A stretch of DNA of 64,000 nucleotides from Stenotrophomonas sp. WZN-1 (GTDB taxonomy: Bacteria; Pseudomonadota; Gammaproteobacteria; Xanthomonadales; Xanthomonadaceae): positions 3,056,001 to 3,120,000 of the forward strand of contig NZ_CP021768.1 in NCBI RefSeq assembly GCF_002192255.1. The letters are read 5' to 3'. Under the pieces are notes generated by a model, which saw only the letters and a list, made by a program, of their open reading frames with translations, searched no databases and had not been told where the DNA came from. Numbering within the stretch: position 1 is the first letter of the stretch; each line of letters begins with the position of its first letter. The position numbers and the translations under genes are program-made. Below are positions 46,872 through 56,313 of the stretch, piece by piece.

Positions 46872-48017
46872 ATGAACCGTCCGCTGCGCATCCTGCACAC
46901 CGAAGCCGCCAAGGGAATGGGCGGGCAGGAGATCTACATCTTCCGCCACATGCAGGTGATGCGCGCGCGTGGCCACGAGGTGGCGCTGCTGTGCCAGCCC
47001 GAAGCGCGACTGGCCCAGCTGGCACGCGATGATGGTTTCACCGTGCATACCGTGCGCATGGGCGGCCTGCTGCGCCTGCTGCGCGGCATCTGGTCGGTCT
47101 CGCGCCTGGTGCGCCGGGAGCGCTATGACGTGGTCAACACCACCAGCCGCCGTGATGCGCTGATTGCCGCGGCCGGTGCACGGCTGGGCGGCACGCCGCT
47201 GGTGGTGCGCTCACGCCACCTGATGAGCCCGGTCAACTCGTTGCTGACCTATACCGGACTGCCGCACCGGGTGCTGACCGTCAGCAGCTTCGTCAAGCAG
47301 TTGCTGGCCGAGCGAGGCATTCCGGCAGAGCACATCGGTATCGTGCCGCCGATCGCAGTCCCCCCGCGCTGGAGCGAGATCCGCAAGGCCGATCCCTGGC
47401 AGTGCCTGCAGGAAGTGCGCGCGGAGGTACGCGCCGAGCTCGGCTTCGGCGAACAGGACATCGTGGTCGGCTGCGTGGCGGTATTGCGCGAACCCAAGGG
47501 CCATGCCGACCTGCTGAAGGCGATGCTACCGCTGTGCAAGACGCATCCGAACCTGCACCTGGTGGTGGTCGGCGATGGTCAGCCGGTCATGGATCGGCTG
47601 CAGGCGCTGCGCGACGAGCACGGGCTGCAGCAGCAGGTCCATCTGCTCGGCTATCGTGATGGCGCATGCCGGCTGATGGCCGGTTTCGACATCTTCGCGC
47701 TGGCATCGCACAAGGAAGCGGCAGGTACTGTTTTCCTGGAGGCCGCCTATGTCGGGGTGCCGATCGTGGCCACGCGCGTGGGTGGCGTGCCGGAGATGGT
47801 GGTCGATGGCAGCAATGCGATCCTCACCCGGCTGGGCGACAATGCAGCCCTGACAGGCGCCCTGCGCCTGCTGGTGGACGATCCGGAACGGCGGCGGCAG
47901 ATGGGCCGCGCCGGGTGGGACTGGATGCGCAGCGCGCACCGGTTCACCCCCGACGGCCACGGTGAAACCACCGAACACTATTACCACCAGTGGCTGAAGG
48001 AGCTGGGACATGGCTGA
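46872..48017 (+). CDS. GT4-family glycosyltransferase
   Basis: This 381-residue GT-B-fold enzyme of the GT4 group transfers a sugar from a nucleotide-sugar donor. The N-terminal domain (H-T-E-A-A-K-G-M-G-G-Q-E) and C-terminal domain with the E-x7-E motif (Glu282 and Glu290 in E-A-A-G-T-V-F-L-E) and G-V-P-E-M-V are clear. There is no signal peptide, so it acts at the cytosolic membrane face. The start has AAGGAT upstream; the longer in-frame extension lies inside the YejM-like gene. It overlaps the deacetylase gene by 8 bp. LPS-core or surface-glycan assembly is likely. Confidence 0.85.
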   Translation: MNRPLRILHTEAAKGMGGQEIYIFRHMQVMRARGHEVALLCQPEARLAQLARDDGFTVHTVRMGGLLRLLRGIWSVSRLVRRERYDVVNTTSRRDALIAAAGARLGGTPLVVRSRHLMSPVNSLLTYTGLPHRVLTVSSFVKQLLAERGIPAEHIGIVPPIAVPPRWSEIRKADPWQCLQEVRAEVRAELGFGEQDIVVGCVAVLREPKGHADLLKAMLPLCKTHPNLHLVVVGDGQPVMDRLQALRDEHGLQQQVHLLGYRDGACRLMAGFDIFALASHKEAAGTVFLEAAYVGVPIVATRVGGVPEMVVDGSNAILTRLGDNAALTGALRLLVDDPERRRQMGRAGWDWMRSAHRFTPDGHGETTEHYYHQWLKELGHG

Positions 48018-48867
48018 TGCCCGAACCGTACCGGTGCTGATGCACCACCACGTCAGTCCGTCGCCGGGCATGATCACCGTGTCGCCGGAGAATTTCGAAA
48101 GCCAGATCGCATGGCTGGCCGGCAACGGCTGGACCTCGCTGACACTGGACCAGTACGCCGGTTTCCTGGCCGGCAAGCCGGTGCCGCGCAAGTCGATCGT
48201 GATCACCTTCGACGATGGCTACCTGGACAACTGGGTGTATGCGCACCCTATCCTGCAGAAGTACGGCATGCACGCGGTGGTGTTCGTGGTCACCGGCTGG
48301 ATGGGTGAAGGCCCGGAGCGGCCCCATGCGGGGCTTGCAGGGGCAATGTTGCCTGCCACGCCGGACCACCGCGGCTGCGAAGCAGCGATCTACGAGCAGA
48401 ACCGCAGCGACGACGTGATGATGCGCTGGAGCGAAGCACGCGCGGCCATCGCCGCCGGCACCTTCGAAGTGCATTGCCACACCCATACCCACACCCGCTG
48501 GCTGCGCCGCGACGACCTGGACCGCGCACAGCGCCGTGCCGGCCTGAGCCATGACCTGGCAGTCTCGCGCGACGTCCTGCAGGACAAGCTCGGCGAGGTG
48601 TCCGATACGCTGTGCTGGCCTTATGGCGATTTCGACCAGGACCACATCGAGGTGGCACGCGAGCACGGCTTCCGCTACCTGCACACCACCCACCCGTTCG
48701 GCCGCAACGTGGTGGGCGGCGATCCGGAACGCGTCTACCGCTTCGCGATCCGCAACCGCCCGGCGAGCTGGCTGCGCAAGCGCATCGCGCAGAGCTACAA
48801 CCCGCTGATCGCACCGCTGTTCAATGGTTTCAAGGCACGCCAGAAGAAGATGGTGCCGGGGCCATAA
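48010..48867 (+). CDS. Polysaccharide deacetylase (NodB-type)
   Basis: This 285-residue carbohydrate esterase of family 4 removes acetyl (or formyl-type) groups from sugars. The metal and catalytic aspartates are Asp68-Asp69 in I-T-F-D-D-G-Y, the histidine motif is H-C-H-T-H-T-H (155-161), and W-P-Y-G-D follows near residue 205. No signal peptide is seen, so it probably acts on cytosolic glycolipid intermediates, as do related enzymes in LPS pathways. It overlaps the upstream glycosyltransferase gene and ends at a very strong bidirectional terminator. Confidence 0.85.
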   Translation: MADARTVPVLMHHHVSPSPGMITVSPENFESQIAWLAGNGWTSLTLDQYAGFLAGKPVPRKSIVITFDDGYLDNWVYAHPILQKYGMHAVVFVVTGWMGEGPERPHAGLAGAMLPATPDHRGCEAAIYEQNRSDDVMMRWSEARAAIAAGTFEVHCHTHTHTRWLRRDDLDRAQRRAGLSHDLAVSRDVLQDKLGEVSDTLCWPYGDFDQDHIEVAREHGFRYLHTTHPFGRNVVGGDPERVYRFAIRNRPASWLRKRIAQSYNPLIAPLFNGFKARQKKMVPGP

Positions 48868-48879
48868 GCAGCCCACTGC

Positions 48880-48937
48880 CCTGCCCCTTCAACGAAAACG
48901 CCCCGGAATGCCGGGGCGTTTTCGTTGAAGGGGCAGG
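48880..48937. terminator. 27-bp perfect-stem bidirectional terminator
   Basis: Arms 48880-48906 and 48911-48937 are perfectly complementary over 27 bp with loop AATG. The inner portion CGCCCCGG/CCGGGGCG with AAAA/TTTT works as an intrinsic terminator on both strands, between the convergent deacetylase and glmM genes. Confidence 0.85.
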
Positions 48938-48941
48938 CGCC

Positions 48942-50302
48942 TCAACTGGCGGCTTCACGTACCGCCGCGGAGAGGCGGTCCAGCGTCTGCTGCATCAGCG
49001 CGGCATCATCGGCTTCCACCGTGACCCGCACCACCGGCTCGGTACCGGACGGGCGCAGGAATGCACGACCACGGCCAGCCACCGATTGCTGTGCGACGGC
49101 CAGCGCGGCCTGCACGCTGTCGGCCTGCACCGTGGCCTTGGCCGAGACATTGCCCAGACGCACGTTGACGGTCTTCTGCGGCACCCGCACCAGTCCCTTC
49201 AGTGCCTGGCGCAGGGTCTGCCCGCTGTTGCGCAGTGCCACCAGCACCTGCAGCGCACTGACGATACCGTCACCGGTGGTGGCCCGATCCAGGCACAGCA
49301 GGTGGCCGGAGGCTTCGCCGCCGAGCACGCCGCCACCTTCGACCAGCGCCTGGTGCACGTAGCGATCACCGACATTGCTGCGCACGAACGGAATCTGCAG
49401 ATCGGCGAAGGCCTTCTCCACACCGTAGTTGCTCATCAGCGTGCCGACCACCGGGCCGCGCAGGCGGCCTTCGGCCTTCCAGGCGCGGGCCAGGATGTAC
49501 AGCAGGTCATCGCCGTCGACCGGATTGCCCTGGTCATCGGCCATCAGCACGCGGTCACCATCGCCATCGAAGGCGATGCCGAGATCGGCGCGGGTTTCGC
49601 GGACCTTGGCCGCCAGGTTGTCGATATGGGTGGAACCCACGCCGGCGTTGATGTTGACGCCGTTGGGCTCGGCACCGATGCCGATCACCTCGGCGCCCAG
49701 TTCGCGGAACAGCAGCGGTGCGATCTGGTAGGTGGCACCGTGCGCGCAATCCAGCACCAGGCGCACGCCGCGCAGGTCGAACGCGCGCGGCACGCTGGCC
49801 TTGCAGAACTCGATGTAGCGACCGACTGCCTCGCGCGCACGCGACGCCTTGCCGAGCTTTTCCGATTCGGCGGTGGTGAACGGAACGTCCAGCGCCGCTT
49901 CCAGGGCCAGCTCGGTGGCATCGTCGAGCTTCTCGCCCTGGGCGGAGAAGAATTTGATGCCGTTGTCGTAGTGCGGATTGTGCGAGGCACTGATGACGAT
50001 GCCGGCATCCACACCGAGTGTACGGGTCAGGAACGCCACCGCCGGCGTCGGCATCGGCCCCAGCAGCTGCACGTCGGCACCGGCGGCGACCAGGCCGGCT
50101 TCCAGTGCCGCTTCGAACATGTAGCCGGAAATGCGGGTGTCCTTGCCGATCACCACGATCGGTCGGCGCCCGTCCTGGCCACGCTGCGCGACCAGGACAC
50201 GGCCCAGGGCGTTGCCCAGGCGCAGCACGAAGTCGGCCGAGATCACGCCCTGGCCGACCCGCCCACGGATGCCATCAGTACCGAAGTACCTGCGGCCTCC
50301 CA

Positions 50303-50303
<1 letters not shown>
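48942..50303 (-). CDS. glmM: Phosphoglucosamine mutase
   Basis: This 453-residue enzyme converts glucosamine-6-phosphate to glucosamine-1-phosphate, feeding UDP-GlcNAc for peptidoglycan and LPS. The phosphoserine is Ser107 in I-S-A-S-H-N-P, the metal loop is D-G-D-G-D-R near residue 247, and F-G-T-D-G-I-R-G opens the protein. The ATG overlaps the accD stop (TGATG), so the two are coupled; a GTG one codon upstream is an alternative. Confidence 0.96.
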
Positions 50304-51178
<875 letters not shown>

Positions 51179-51329
51179 GCGGGAGGACACTTCCGTTCAG
51201 GGCGGCCCAGGGGCCGCAAAGGCGGACAGTCTAGCTCCGCTTTCCCCGCCCGTGCACCCCCTTGCCAGCCACGGGGCCGCCGGAAAAAACCATGCTGGGA
51301 CGTACGTTTAGCGCGGCAACGCCGCGCCG

Positions 51330-51395
51330 GTGGCGCCGGGCCATGCCCGGCGCAATGCCTTGCGCCCCGCACCGCCGGGCATGGCCCGGCGCTAC
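51330..51395. repeat. Head-to-head SMAG pair between trpA and accD
   Basis: GTGG-CGCCGGGC-CAT-GCCCGGCG (51330-51353, a variant of GTAG) faces CGCCGGGC-ATG-GCCCGGCG-CTAC (51373-51395) across a 19-bp spacer. The second ends two bases before the trpA stop codon. The pair fills part of the 219-bp trpA-accD gap; the rest (51179-51329) shows no gene. Confidence 0.85.
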
Positions 51396-51397
51396 CG

Positions 51398-52207
51398 TCA
51401 GGCGTCCAACGCCTGCCGCAGCGGGGCCAGGAAGGCCCGAGCGCGCTGCGCGGCCTCTTCCGCCGAGCCCGCTTCGGCCAGCGCCGCCACCAGCGCGCTG
51501 CCCACCACCACGCCGTCGGCCTGGCGGGCCATGGCTGCGGCACTGGCGGCATCCTTGATGCCGAAGCCCGCCACCACCGGCACCGACGCACGCGCGCGCA
51601 ACGCCTGCAGGCGGGCACTGGCGGCATCGCTGTCAAGCCGCTCGGACGCACCGGTGACACCGGCAAAGCTGACGTAGTAGAGGTAGCCACGGGCCAACGC
51701 CAGCAGCTTGTCGGCGCGCGCCTCGCTGGTGGTCGGCGACGCCAGCAGCACCAGCGCCAGGCCGGCTGCGTCGAACGCCTGCTGGGCCTCGCCCGCTTCT
51801 TCCGGCGGCAGGTCGACCAGCAATACACCGTCCACGCCGGCATCCACGGCAGCCTTGGCGAAGGCCGCGTAACCGTGGATCTCCACCGGATTCAGGTAGC
51901 CCATCAGCACCACCGGGGTCTGCGCATCGCGCTCGCGGAACTGCGCCACGGCCTGCAGCACGTAGCGGCTGCCAGCACCGCGCGCCAGCGCGCGCTCGGA
52001 GCTGCGCTGGATGGTCGGGCCATCGGCCATCGGGTCGGAGAACGGCACGCCCAGTTCGATCACGTCGGCGCCGGCATCGACCAGTGCGTGCATGACCGGC
52101 ACGGTGGCCTCCAGCGAGGGATCACCGGCCGTGACGAAGGGGATCAGCGCCTTGCGCTGCTGCTCGCGCAGGCGCTGGAAACAGGCATCGAGTCGGGATA
52201 CAGGCAT
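51398..52207 (-). CDS. trpA: Tryptophan synthase alpha subunit
   Basis: This 269-residue subunit cleaves indole-3-glycerol phosphate and passes indole to TrpB. Catalytic Glu51 (A-D-V-I-E-L-G-V-P-F-S-D-P) and the aspartate region near L-M-G-Y-L-N-P are present, as are the phosphate-binding V-A-G-F-G-I-K and V-V-V-G-S-A-L. The start gives M-P-V-S-R-L-D; a slightly longer in-frame start overlaps the lipoprotein gene. It follows the lipoprotein gene by one base, so the order is trpB, lipoprotein, trpA. Confidence 0.96.
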   Translation of the reverse strand: MPVSRLDACFQRLREQQRKALIPFVTAGDPSLEATVPVMHALVDAGADVIELGVPFSDPMADGPTIQRSSERALARGAGSRYVLQAVAQFRERDAQTPVVLMGYLNPVEIHGYAAFAKAAVDAGVDGVLLVDLPPEEAGEAQQAFDAAGLALVLLASPTTSEARADKLLALARGYLYYVSFAGVTGASERLDSDAASARLQALRARASVPVVAGFGIKDAASAAAMARQADGVVVGSALVAALAEAGSAEEAAQRARAFLAPLRQALDA

Positions 52208-52208
52208 C

Positions 52209-52889
52209 TCAGGCACATCCTTCAATCAGTTCAATCGCATCGCTGGTCCCCCAGTACATCCGGGTGACCTTCCCTTCAAACAGTTCCAGGCGGATGCCCA
52301 GGTCCGAACCCGGGTCCTGCCAGGTGAGGTACTCACCCTGGTCACCGTCGTAGGCATGCGGGCTGGATACCGGCGGCTTCGGGAACTGGGCCATGGCCTG
52401 GGCGCGGGTCATGCCGATGCGCAGGCCGAACGGTCCCGGCTGTTCAACCGGCAGTTCCGGCTCATCGCCCGGCTTCAGATCAAAACGGACCACGCGATCG
52501 TCGTCGGTCATCATCGACACGCCCGGCGGCAGCCCCTTGCCGTCGTAGTACTCGCAGTCGCCTTCGAAGAATTCCTTCGCGCCCTGCGCCTTCCAGGGAC
52601 CCAGCGCCTTCAGGTCACTCATGTGCTGGCCAACCAGCACGTCACCGGCATGATCCAGCGCCACCGAGACCACCGCGGGCGCGCCATCGCTGTCCGTATC
52701 TTCCATGGACGGCGGATCGACAATCGGCGCACGCGCCATCGGGTCGAGATCATCGTTGGCGGCCGGCTGCTGTGCCGGCTGCGTGGTGGCCTTGGCGGCC
52801 GGTGCCAGTACCGGCGGCTCCGGCGGCTGGCATGCGGCCAACCCCAGCGCCAGCAGCAGCACGCCGCTGTTGCGCAGCCGCGCGCTCAC
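52209..52889 (-). CDS. Putative lipoprotein inserted between trpB and trpA
   Basis: I do not recognise this 226-residue protein beyond its export signal. It has a type II signal peptide with lipobox L-A-A-C (Cys20), a Pro/Ala/Gln-rich linker (about 22-70) and a soluble acidic domain with aromatic residues ([21 protein letters not shown]). The GTG start overlaps the trpB stop (GTGA), and the stop lies one base before trpA, so it is embedded in the trp operon. A role in tryptophan synthesis is unlikely; it may simply share the transcript. Confidence 0.75.
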   Translation of the reverse strand: MSARLRNSGVLLLALGLAACQPPEPPVLAPAAKATTQPAQQPAANDDLDPMARAPIVDPPSMEDTDSDGAPAVVSVALDHAGDVLVGQHMSDLKALGPWKAQGAKEFFEGDCEYYDGKGLPPGVSMMTDDDRVVRFDLKPGDEPELPVEQPGPFGLRIGMTRAQAMAQFPKPPVSSPHAYDGDQGEYLTWQDPGSDLGIRLELFEGKVTRMYWGTSDAIELIEGCA

Positions 52890-54103
52890 AGCACCAGCCC
52901 TTCGCGCGCGGCGATGGTATGCACGTCCTTGTCGCCACGGCCGGACAGATTGCACAGCACGATCTGGTCACGCGGACGCTCACGCGCCAGCTTGATCGCC
53001 TGTGCCAGCGCATGGCTGGACTCCAGCGCCGGCAGGATGCCCTCGGTATGCGCCAGCAGGTGGAAGGCCTGCAGCGCTTCTTCATCGGTGATGCCGAGGT
53101 AGCGTGCACGGCCGGTGTCGGCCAGGAATGCGTGCTCGGGGCCGACACCCGGATAGTCCAGGCCGGCCGACACCGAATGGGTCTCGATGATCTGGCCGTC
53201 GTCGTCGCACAGCACATAGGTGCGGTTGCCATGCAGCACGCCCGGGCGACCGGCAGCGATCGACGCGGCGTGGCGACCGGTGCTGATGCCATCACCTGCG
53301 GCTTCGGCGCCGACGATCTCGACCTGGCGATCGTTGAGGAAGGCATGGAACAGGCCAATGGCATTGCTGCCGCCACCGACGCAAGCGGTGATCGCATCGG
53401 GCAGGCGGCCGTACTCGGCCAGCATCTGCTCGCGTGCCTCGCGGCCGACGATGGCATTGAAGTCGCGCACCATGCGCGGATAGGGATCCGGGCCGGCGAC
53501 CGTACCGATGATGTAGAAGGTGTCCTGCACATTGGTCACCCAGTCGCGCATCGCTTCGTTGAGCGCGTCCTTCAGGGTGGCCGAGCCGGAGGTGACCGGC
53601 ACCACCGTCGCGCCGAGCAGCTTCATGCGGTAGACGTTGATCTTCTGCCGCTCGATGTCGGTGGCACCCATGTACACCACGCATTCCAGGCCCAGCCGCG
53701 CGGCAACGGTGGCGCTGGCCACGCCGTGCTGGCCGGCACCGGTCTCGGCGATGATGCGCTTCTTGCCCATCCGCGCCGCCAGCAGCGCCTGGCCGATGGT
53801 GTTGTTGATCTTGTGCGCGCCGGTGTGGTTCAGGTCTTCGCGCTTGAGCAGGATCTGCGCGCCGCCGACATGGTCGCTCAGGCGCTGGGCGTGGTAGATC
53901 GGGCTCGGCCGGCCCACGTAATGGGCCAGGTCGCGATCGTAGGCGGCCTGGAATGCCGGGTCCTGGCGGGCCTGATCATAGGCCTGGGCCAGTTCCTGCA
54001 GCGGGCCGACCAGGGTTTCGGCAACGAAGCTGCCGCCGTAGCGGCCGAAATGGCCCTGGGCATCCGGGAAGGCGTGGTAGTCGGCAATGGGGGAGGCAGA
54101 CAT
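52886..54103 (-). CDS. trpB: Tryptophan synthase beta subunit
   Basis: This 405-residue PLP enzyme condenses indole and serine to tryptophan. The PLP lysine is Lys98 in G-A-H-K-I-N-N-T, the phosphate-binding glycine loop is G-G-G-S-N-A-I-G, and E-T-G-A-G-Q-H-G is the substrate carboxylate loop. It is divergent from the LysR gene across a 97-bp gap with an activator-type promoter, matching the trpI/trpBA layout of Pseudomonas. No trpF is adjacent. Confidence 0.97.
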   Translation of the reverse strand: MSASPIADYHAFPDAQGHFGRYGGSFVAETLVGPLQELAQAYDQARQDPAFQAAYDRDLAHYVGRPSPIYHAQRLSDHVGGAQILLKREDLNHTGAHKINNTIGQALLAARMGKKRIIAETGAGQHGVASATVAARLGLECVVYMGATDIERQKINVYRMKLLGATVVPVTSGSATLKDALNEAMRDWVTNVQDTFYIIGTVAGPDPYPRMVRDFNAIVGREAREQMLAEYGRLPDAITACVGGGSNAIGLFHAFLNDRQVEIVGAEAAGDGISTGRHAASIAAGRPGVLHGNRTYVLCDDDGQIIETHSVSAGLDYPGVGPEHAFLADTGRARYLGITDEEALQAFHLLAHTEGILPALESSHALAQAIKLARERPRDQIVLCNLSGRGDKDVHTIAAREGLVL

Positions 54104-54134
54104 GGAAGCGACCGCTGGTTCGAGACAGGTGGAT

Positions 54135-54188
54135 ACTCTAGCGCACGGGTCGTGACCGGAAAATGGATATTATCTGGCGCATATTGTC
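54135..54188 (-). promoter_or_regulatory. Predicted TrpI-dependent trpB promoter region
   Basis: On the minus strand, a weak -35 (TTTTCC, 54158-54163) and -10 (TAGAGT, 54135-54140) are spaced by 17 bp. Directly upstream lie two related 9-bp AT-rich repeats, GATATTATC (54166-54174) and CATATTGTC (54180-54188), where a LysR-type activator would bind. Positions fit activation of trpB by the divergent LysR product. Confidence 0.5.
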
Positions 54189-54200
54189 AGGAAATCTCAC

Positions 54201-55088
54201 ATGAGCCGTTCCCTGCTGCCACCACTCAATGCGCTGCGCGCGTTCGAGGCCACCGCTCGCCTGGGCGGGGTTGGACGCGCCGCGCAGGACCTGCACGTCA
54301 CCCACGGTGCGGTCAGCCGCCAGCTGAAGCTGCTCGAGGACCACCTCGGCCTGGCGCTGTTCCAGCGTGCCGGTCGCGGCCTGCGCCTGACCGCTGCGGG
54401 CACGCGCCTGCAGGCCGCGTGCAGCGAGGCCTTCAGCGGCATCGAAGACTGCGTGCGCGAACTGCGGCGACCGGCGGCGGCCCCGGCGCTGGTGCTGGGC
54501 TGCAGCGGCAGCGTGCTGGCGCGCTGGATGATCCCGCGCCTGCCCGCGCTGCAGGCCGCCCTGCCCGGCGTGCGCCTGCAGTGGTCGGCGCTGGATGGCA
54601 GCTTCACCGAGGCGCAGGCCGCACTGGATGCGGTGCTGCTGCTGGCGCAGGGGCCGTGGCCCCGGGGCTGGCAGGTGCGTGAGCTGGCGCCGGAACGGGT
54701 CGGCGTGGTGGTGGCCCCCTCGCATCCGGCCGCGCAGCGCCTGCGGCATGTACCGCCCTCGGCGCTGCTGCAGGAGACGCTGCTGCACACCAGCTCACGG
54801 CCGCAGGCGTGGCCGGCGTGGGCGCAGGCGCACGCTCTGGACACCGCCAAGCTGCAGCTGGGTACTGCCTTCGAGCATCTGTACTACCTGCTGGAGGCAG
54901 CGGTGGCCGGGCTGGGCCCGGCGATCGCACCCGAGCCGCTGGTGGCCGAGGACCTGGCCGCCGGGCGACTGGTCGCGCCGTGGGGGTTTGCCGCCACGGG
55001 TGGTTTCTGGGTGCTGGCGCGACCGGACGGACCGGCCGATGCGCGCGTGGATGCGCTGGCCGACTGGCTGGGCCAGCAACTCCGCTGA
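54201..55088 (+). CDS. trpI: LysR-family regulator, probable TrpI
   Basis: This 295-residue LysR-type regulator has an N-terminal winged helix-turn-helix (L-N-A-L-R-A-F-E-A-T-A-R, then H-V-T-H-G-A-V-S-R-Q-L-K) and a C-terminal periplasmic-binding-like effector domain from about residue 95. It is divergent from trpB, exactly as Pseudomonas trpI, whose product binds indole-3-glycerol phosphate and activates trpBA. The start has AGGAAA upstream. The name rests on location plus family, not alignment. It ends at a 27-bp perfect inverted repeat. Confidence 0.82.
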   Translation: MSRSLLPPLNALRAFEATARLGGVGRAAQDLHVTHGAVSRQLKLLEDHLGLALFQRAGRGLRLTAAGTRLQAACSEAFSGIEDCVRELRRPAAAPALVLGCSGSVLARWMIPRLPALQAALPGVRLQWSALDGSFTEAQAALDAVLLLAQGPWPRGWQVRELAPERVGVVVAPSHPAAQRLRHVPPSALLQETLLHTSSRPQAWPAWAQAHALDTAKLQLGTAFEHLYYLLEAAVAGLGPAIAPEPLVAEDLAAGRLVAPWGFAATGGFWVLARPDGPADARVDALADWLGQQLR

Positions 55089-55092
55089 CAGC

Positions 55093-55159
55093 AAAAAGGG
55101 GACGGAGGGAATCAAGTCGCAAGTGGCGCAAACGACTTGATTCCCTCCGTCCCCTTTTT
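55093..55159. terminator. 27-bp perfect-stem inverted repeat/bidirectional terminator
   Basis: Arms 55093-55119 and 55133-55159 are perfectly complementary over 27 bp with a 13-base loop. One arm starts AAAAAGGGGACGGAGGG. The outer T runs give terminator character on both strands between the convergent trpI and telA-like genes. The arm sequence resembles dispersed repeats of other gammaproteobacteria. Confidence 0.8.
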
Positions 55160-56269
55160 TCAGCTGGCGGTCGGAGTGGCCAAGCGCTGCTGCAGGTCTT
55201 CGCGCAGGCGTGACAGCTCGACTTCGGCCTGCTGCCGCTGCTGCATGCCTTCGCGATGGATACTGCGCACTTCCTCGACCGTGGCGATCAACTGGTCGTG
55301 CACGTGGCGCAGCGTGGCCACGTCGATCACGCCGCGCTGGTTGCTGCGCGCGGTGTCCACCGACGCCTGGCGCAGCAGATCGGCATTACGGCGCATCAGC
55401 TCGTTGGTGGCATCGTCGATGGCGGTGGACAGCTCGACCGCGGCCTTCTGCTCACCCAGCGAAAGCTGGATGGCGAACTGGCGCTTCCACGACGGGATGG
55501 TGATCTCGCGCACCGTGTTGAACTTCTCGATCAGCTGCAGCGCGTTGGCCTGGATCAGGCGGATCATCGGCAGCGACTGATCGGCCGCATGCTGCATCAG
55601 CTGCAGGTCGGACACGCGCTTTTCGATCAGGCGGATCGCGTTGTCGACTTCGCCCTGGCGGATGCGCTGCTGCGGATCCTCACTGCCCTGCCCGGCCTGC
55701 TGCTCGGCCTGCAGTTCGGCCAGGCGCTGCTTGCCGGCGGCAGCATACAGGCCAAGCGCATGGCGTTCTTCGCGGACGATGTCATGCATGCGGTCGAACT
55801 CGCCCACGCGCTTGCCCATCAACGCCTGCTGCACACCGACATCGCCCAGCAGCTGCTCGATCTGCGCGTTGGTGTCGCTGAACTTCTGCACCAGCTCGCC
55901 CTTGGATACGCGCAGGCGGTCGATGAGGCCACCGATCACCGGCACCTTCGACCGCTGGGCGAAGCCGTCCAGCTTCAGGCTGCGCGCGATGCGCACCACT
56001 TCGCCCAGTTTCTCGCCGCTGGCATCCAGGTCGCGATTGCGCACCTGGTCCAGCAACTGGCTGGAAAACGCTGCGGTGCGCGTGGCCGCTTCGCGACCGA
56101 AGACCTGCAGGTTGCCCGGGCGCAGGTCATCCAGCTCCAGACGGATCTCGGCAATGCGTGGCAGATCCTCGCGGACCAGGCCAAGCGCCTGCAGTGCGCC
56201 TTCATCGAGCGTAGCGGCGGTGGTCGTGCCGGGCACGAGGGCACCGGGGGTCTGGCTGTCCTGGGTCAT
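55160..56269 (-). CDS. TelA-family (toxic anion resistance) protein
   Basis: This 369-residue, mostly helical cytosolic protein matches the TelA/KlaA-type family named for plasmid tellurite resistance, a role most chromosomal members lack. The central segment includes V-P-V-I-G-G-L-I-D-R-L, then helices with T-I-P-S-W-K-R-Q-F-A-I-Q-L-S-L, a strong family motif, and Glu/Gln-rich coiled coil at the C terminus. The start has AAGGAGA with 8-base spacing. No terZABCDE genes are nearby; instead it sits with a giant AAA ATPase and a flotillin-like gene. It lies 45 bp after the unrecognised helical gene and ends at the large palindrome. Confidence 0.85.
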   Translation of the reverse strand: MTQDSQTPGALVPGTTTAATLDEGALQALGLVREDLPRIAEIRLELDDLRPGNLQVFGREAATRTAAFSSQLLDQVRNRDLDASGEKLGEVVRIARSLKLDGFAQRSKVPVIGGLIDRLRVSKGELVQKFSDTNAQIEQLLGDVGVQQALMGKRVGEFDRMHDIVREERHALGLYAAAGKQRLAELQAEQQAGQGSEDPQQRIRQGEVDNAIRLIEKRVSDLQLMQHAADQSLPMIRLIQANALQLIEKFNTVREITIPSWKRQFAIQLSLGEQKAAVELSTAIDDATNELMRRNADLLRQASVDTARSNQRGVIDVATLRHVHDQLIATVEEVRSIHREGMQQRQQAEVELSRLREDLQQRLATPTAS

Positions 56270-56313
56270 CGGGCAGTCTCCTTGCAGTTGGGTAAGCGGC
56301 AGCGGCGGCCGGC

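Noticed and set aside
55160..56269. A tellurite-resistance operon
   Set aside because: Only a TelA-family gene is present; there are no terZABCDE genes and the neighbours are of other families.
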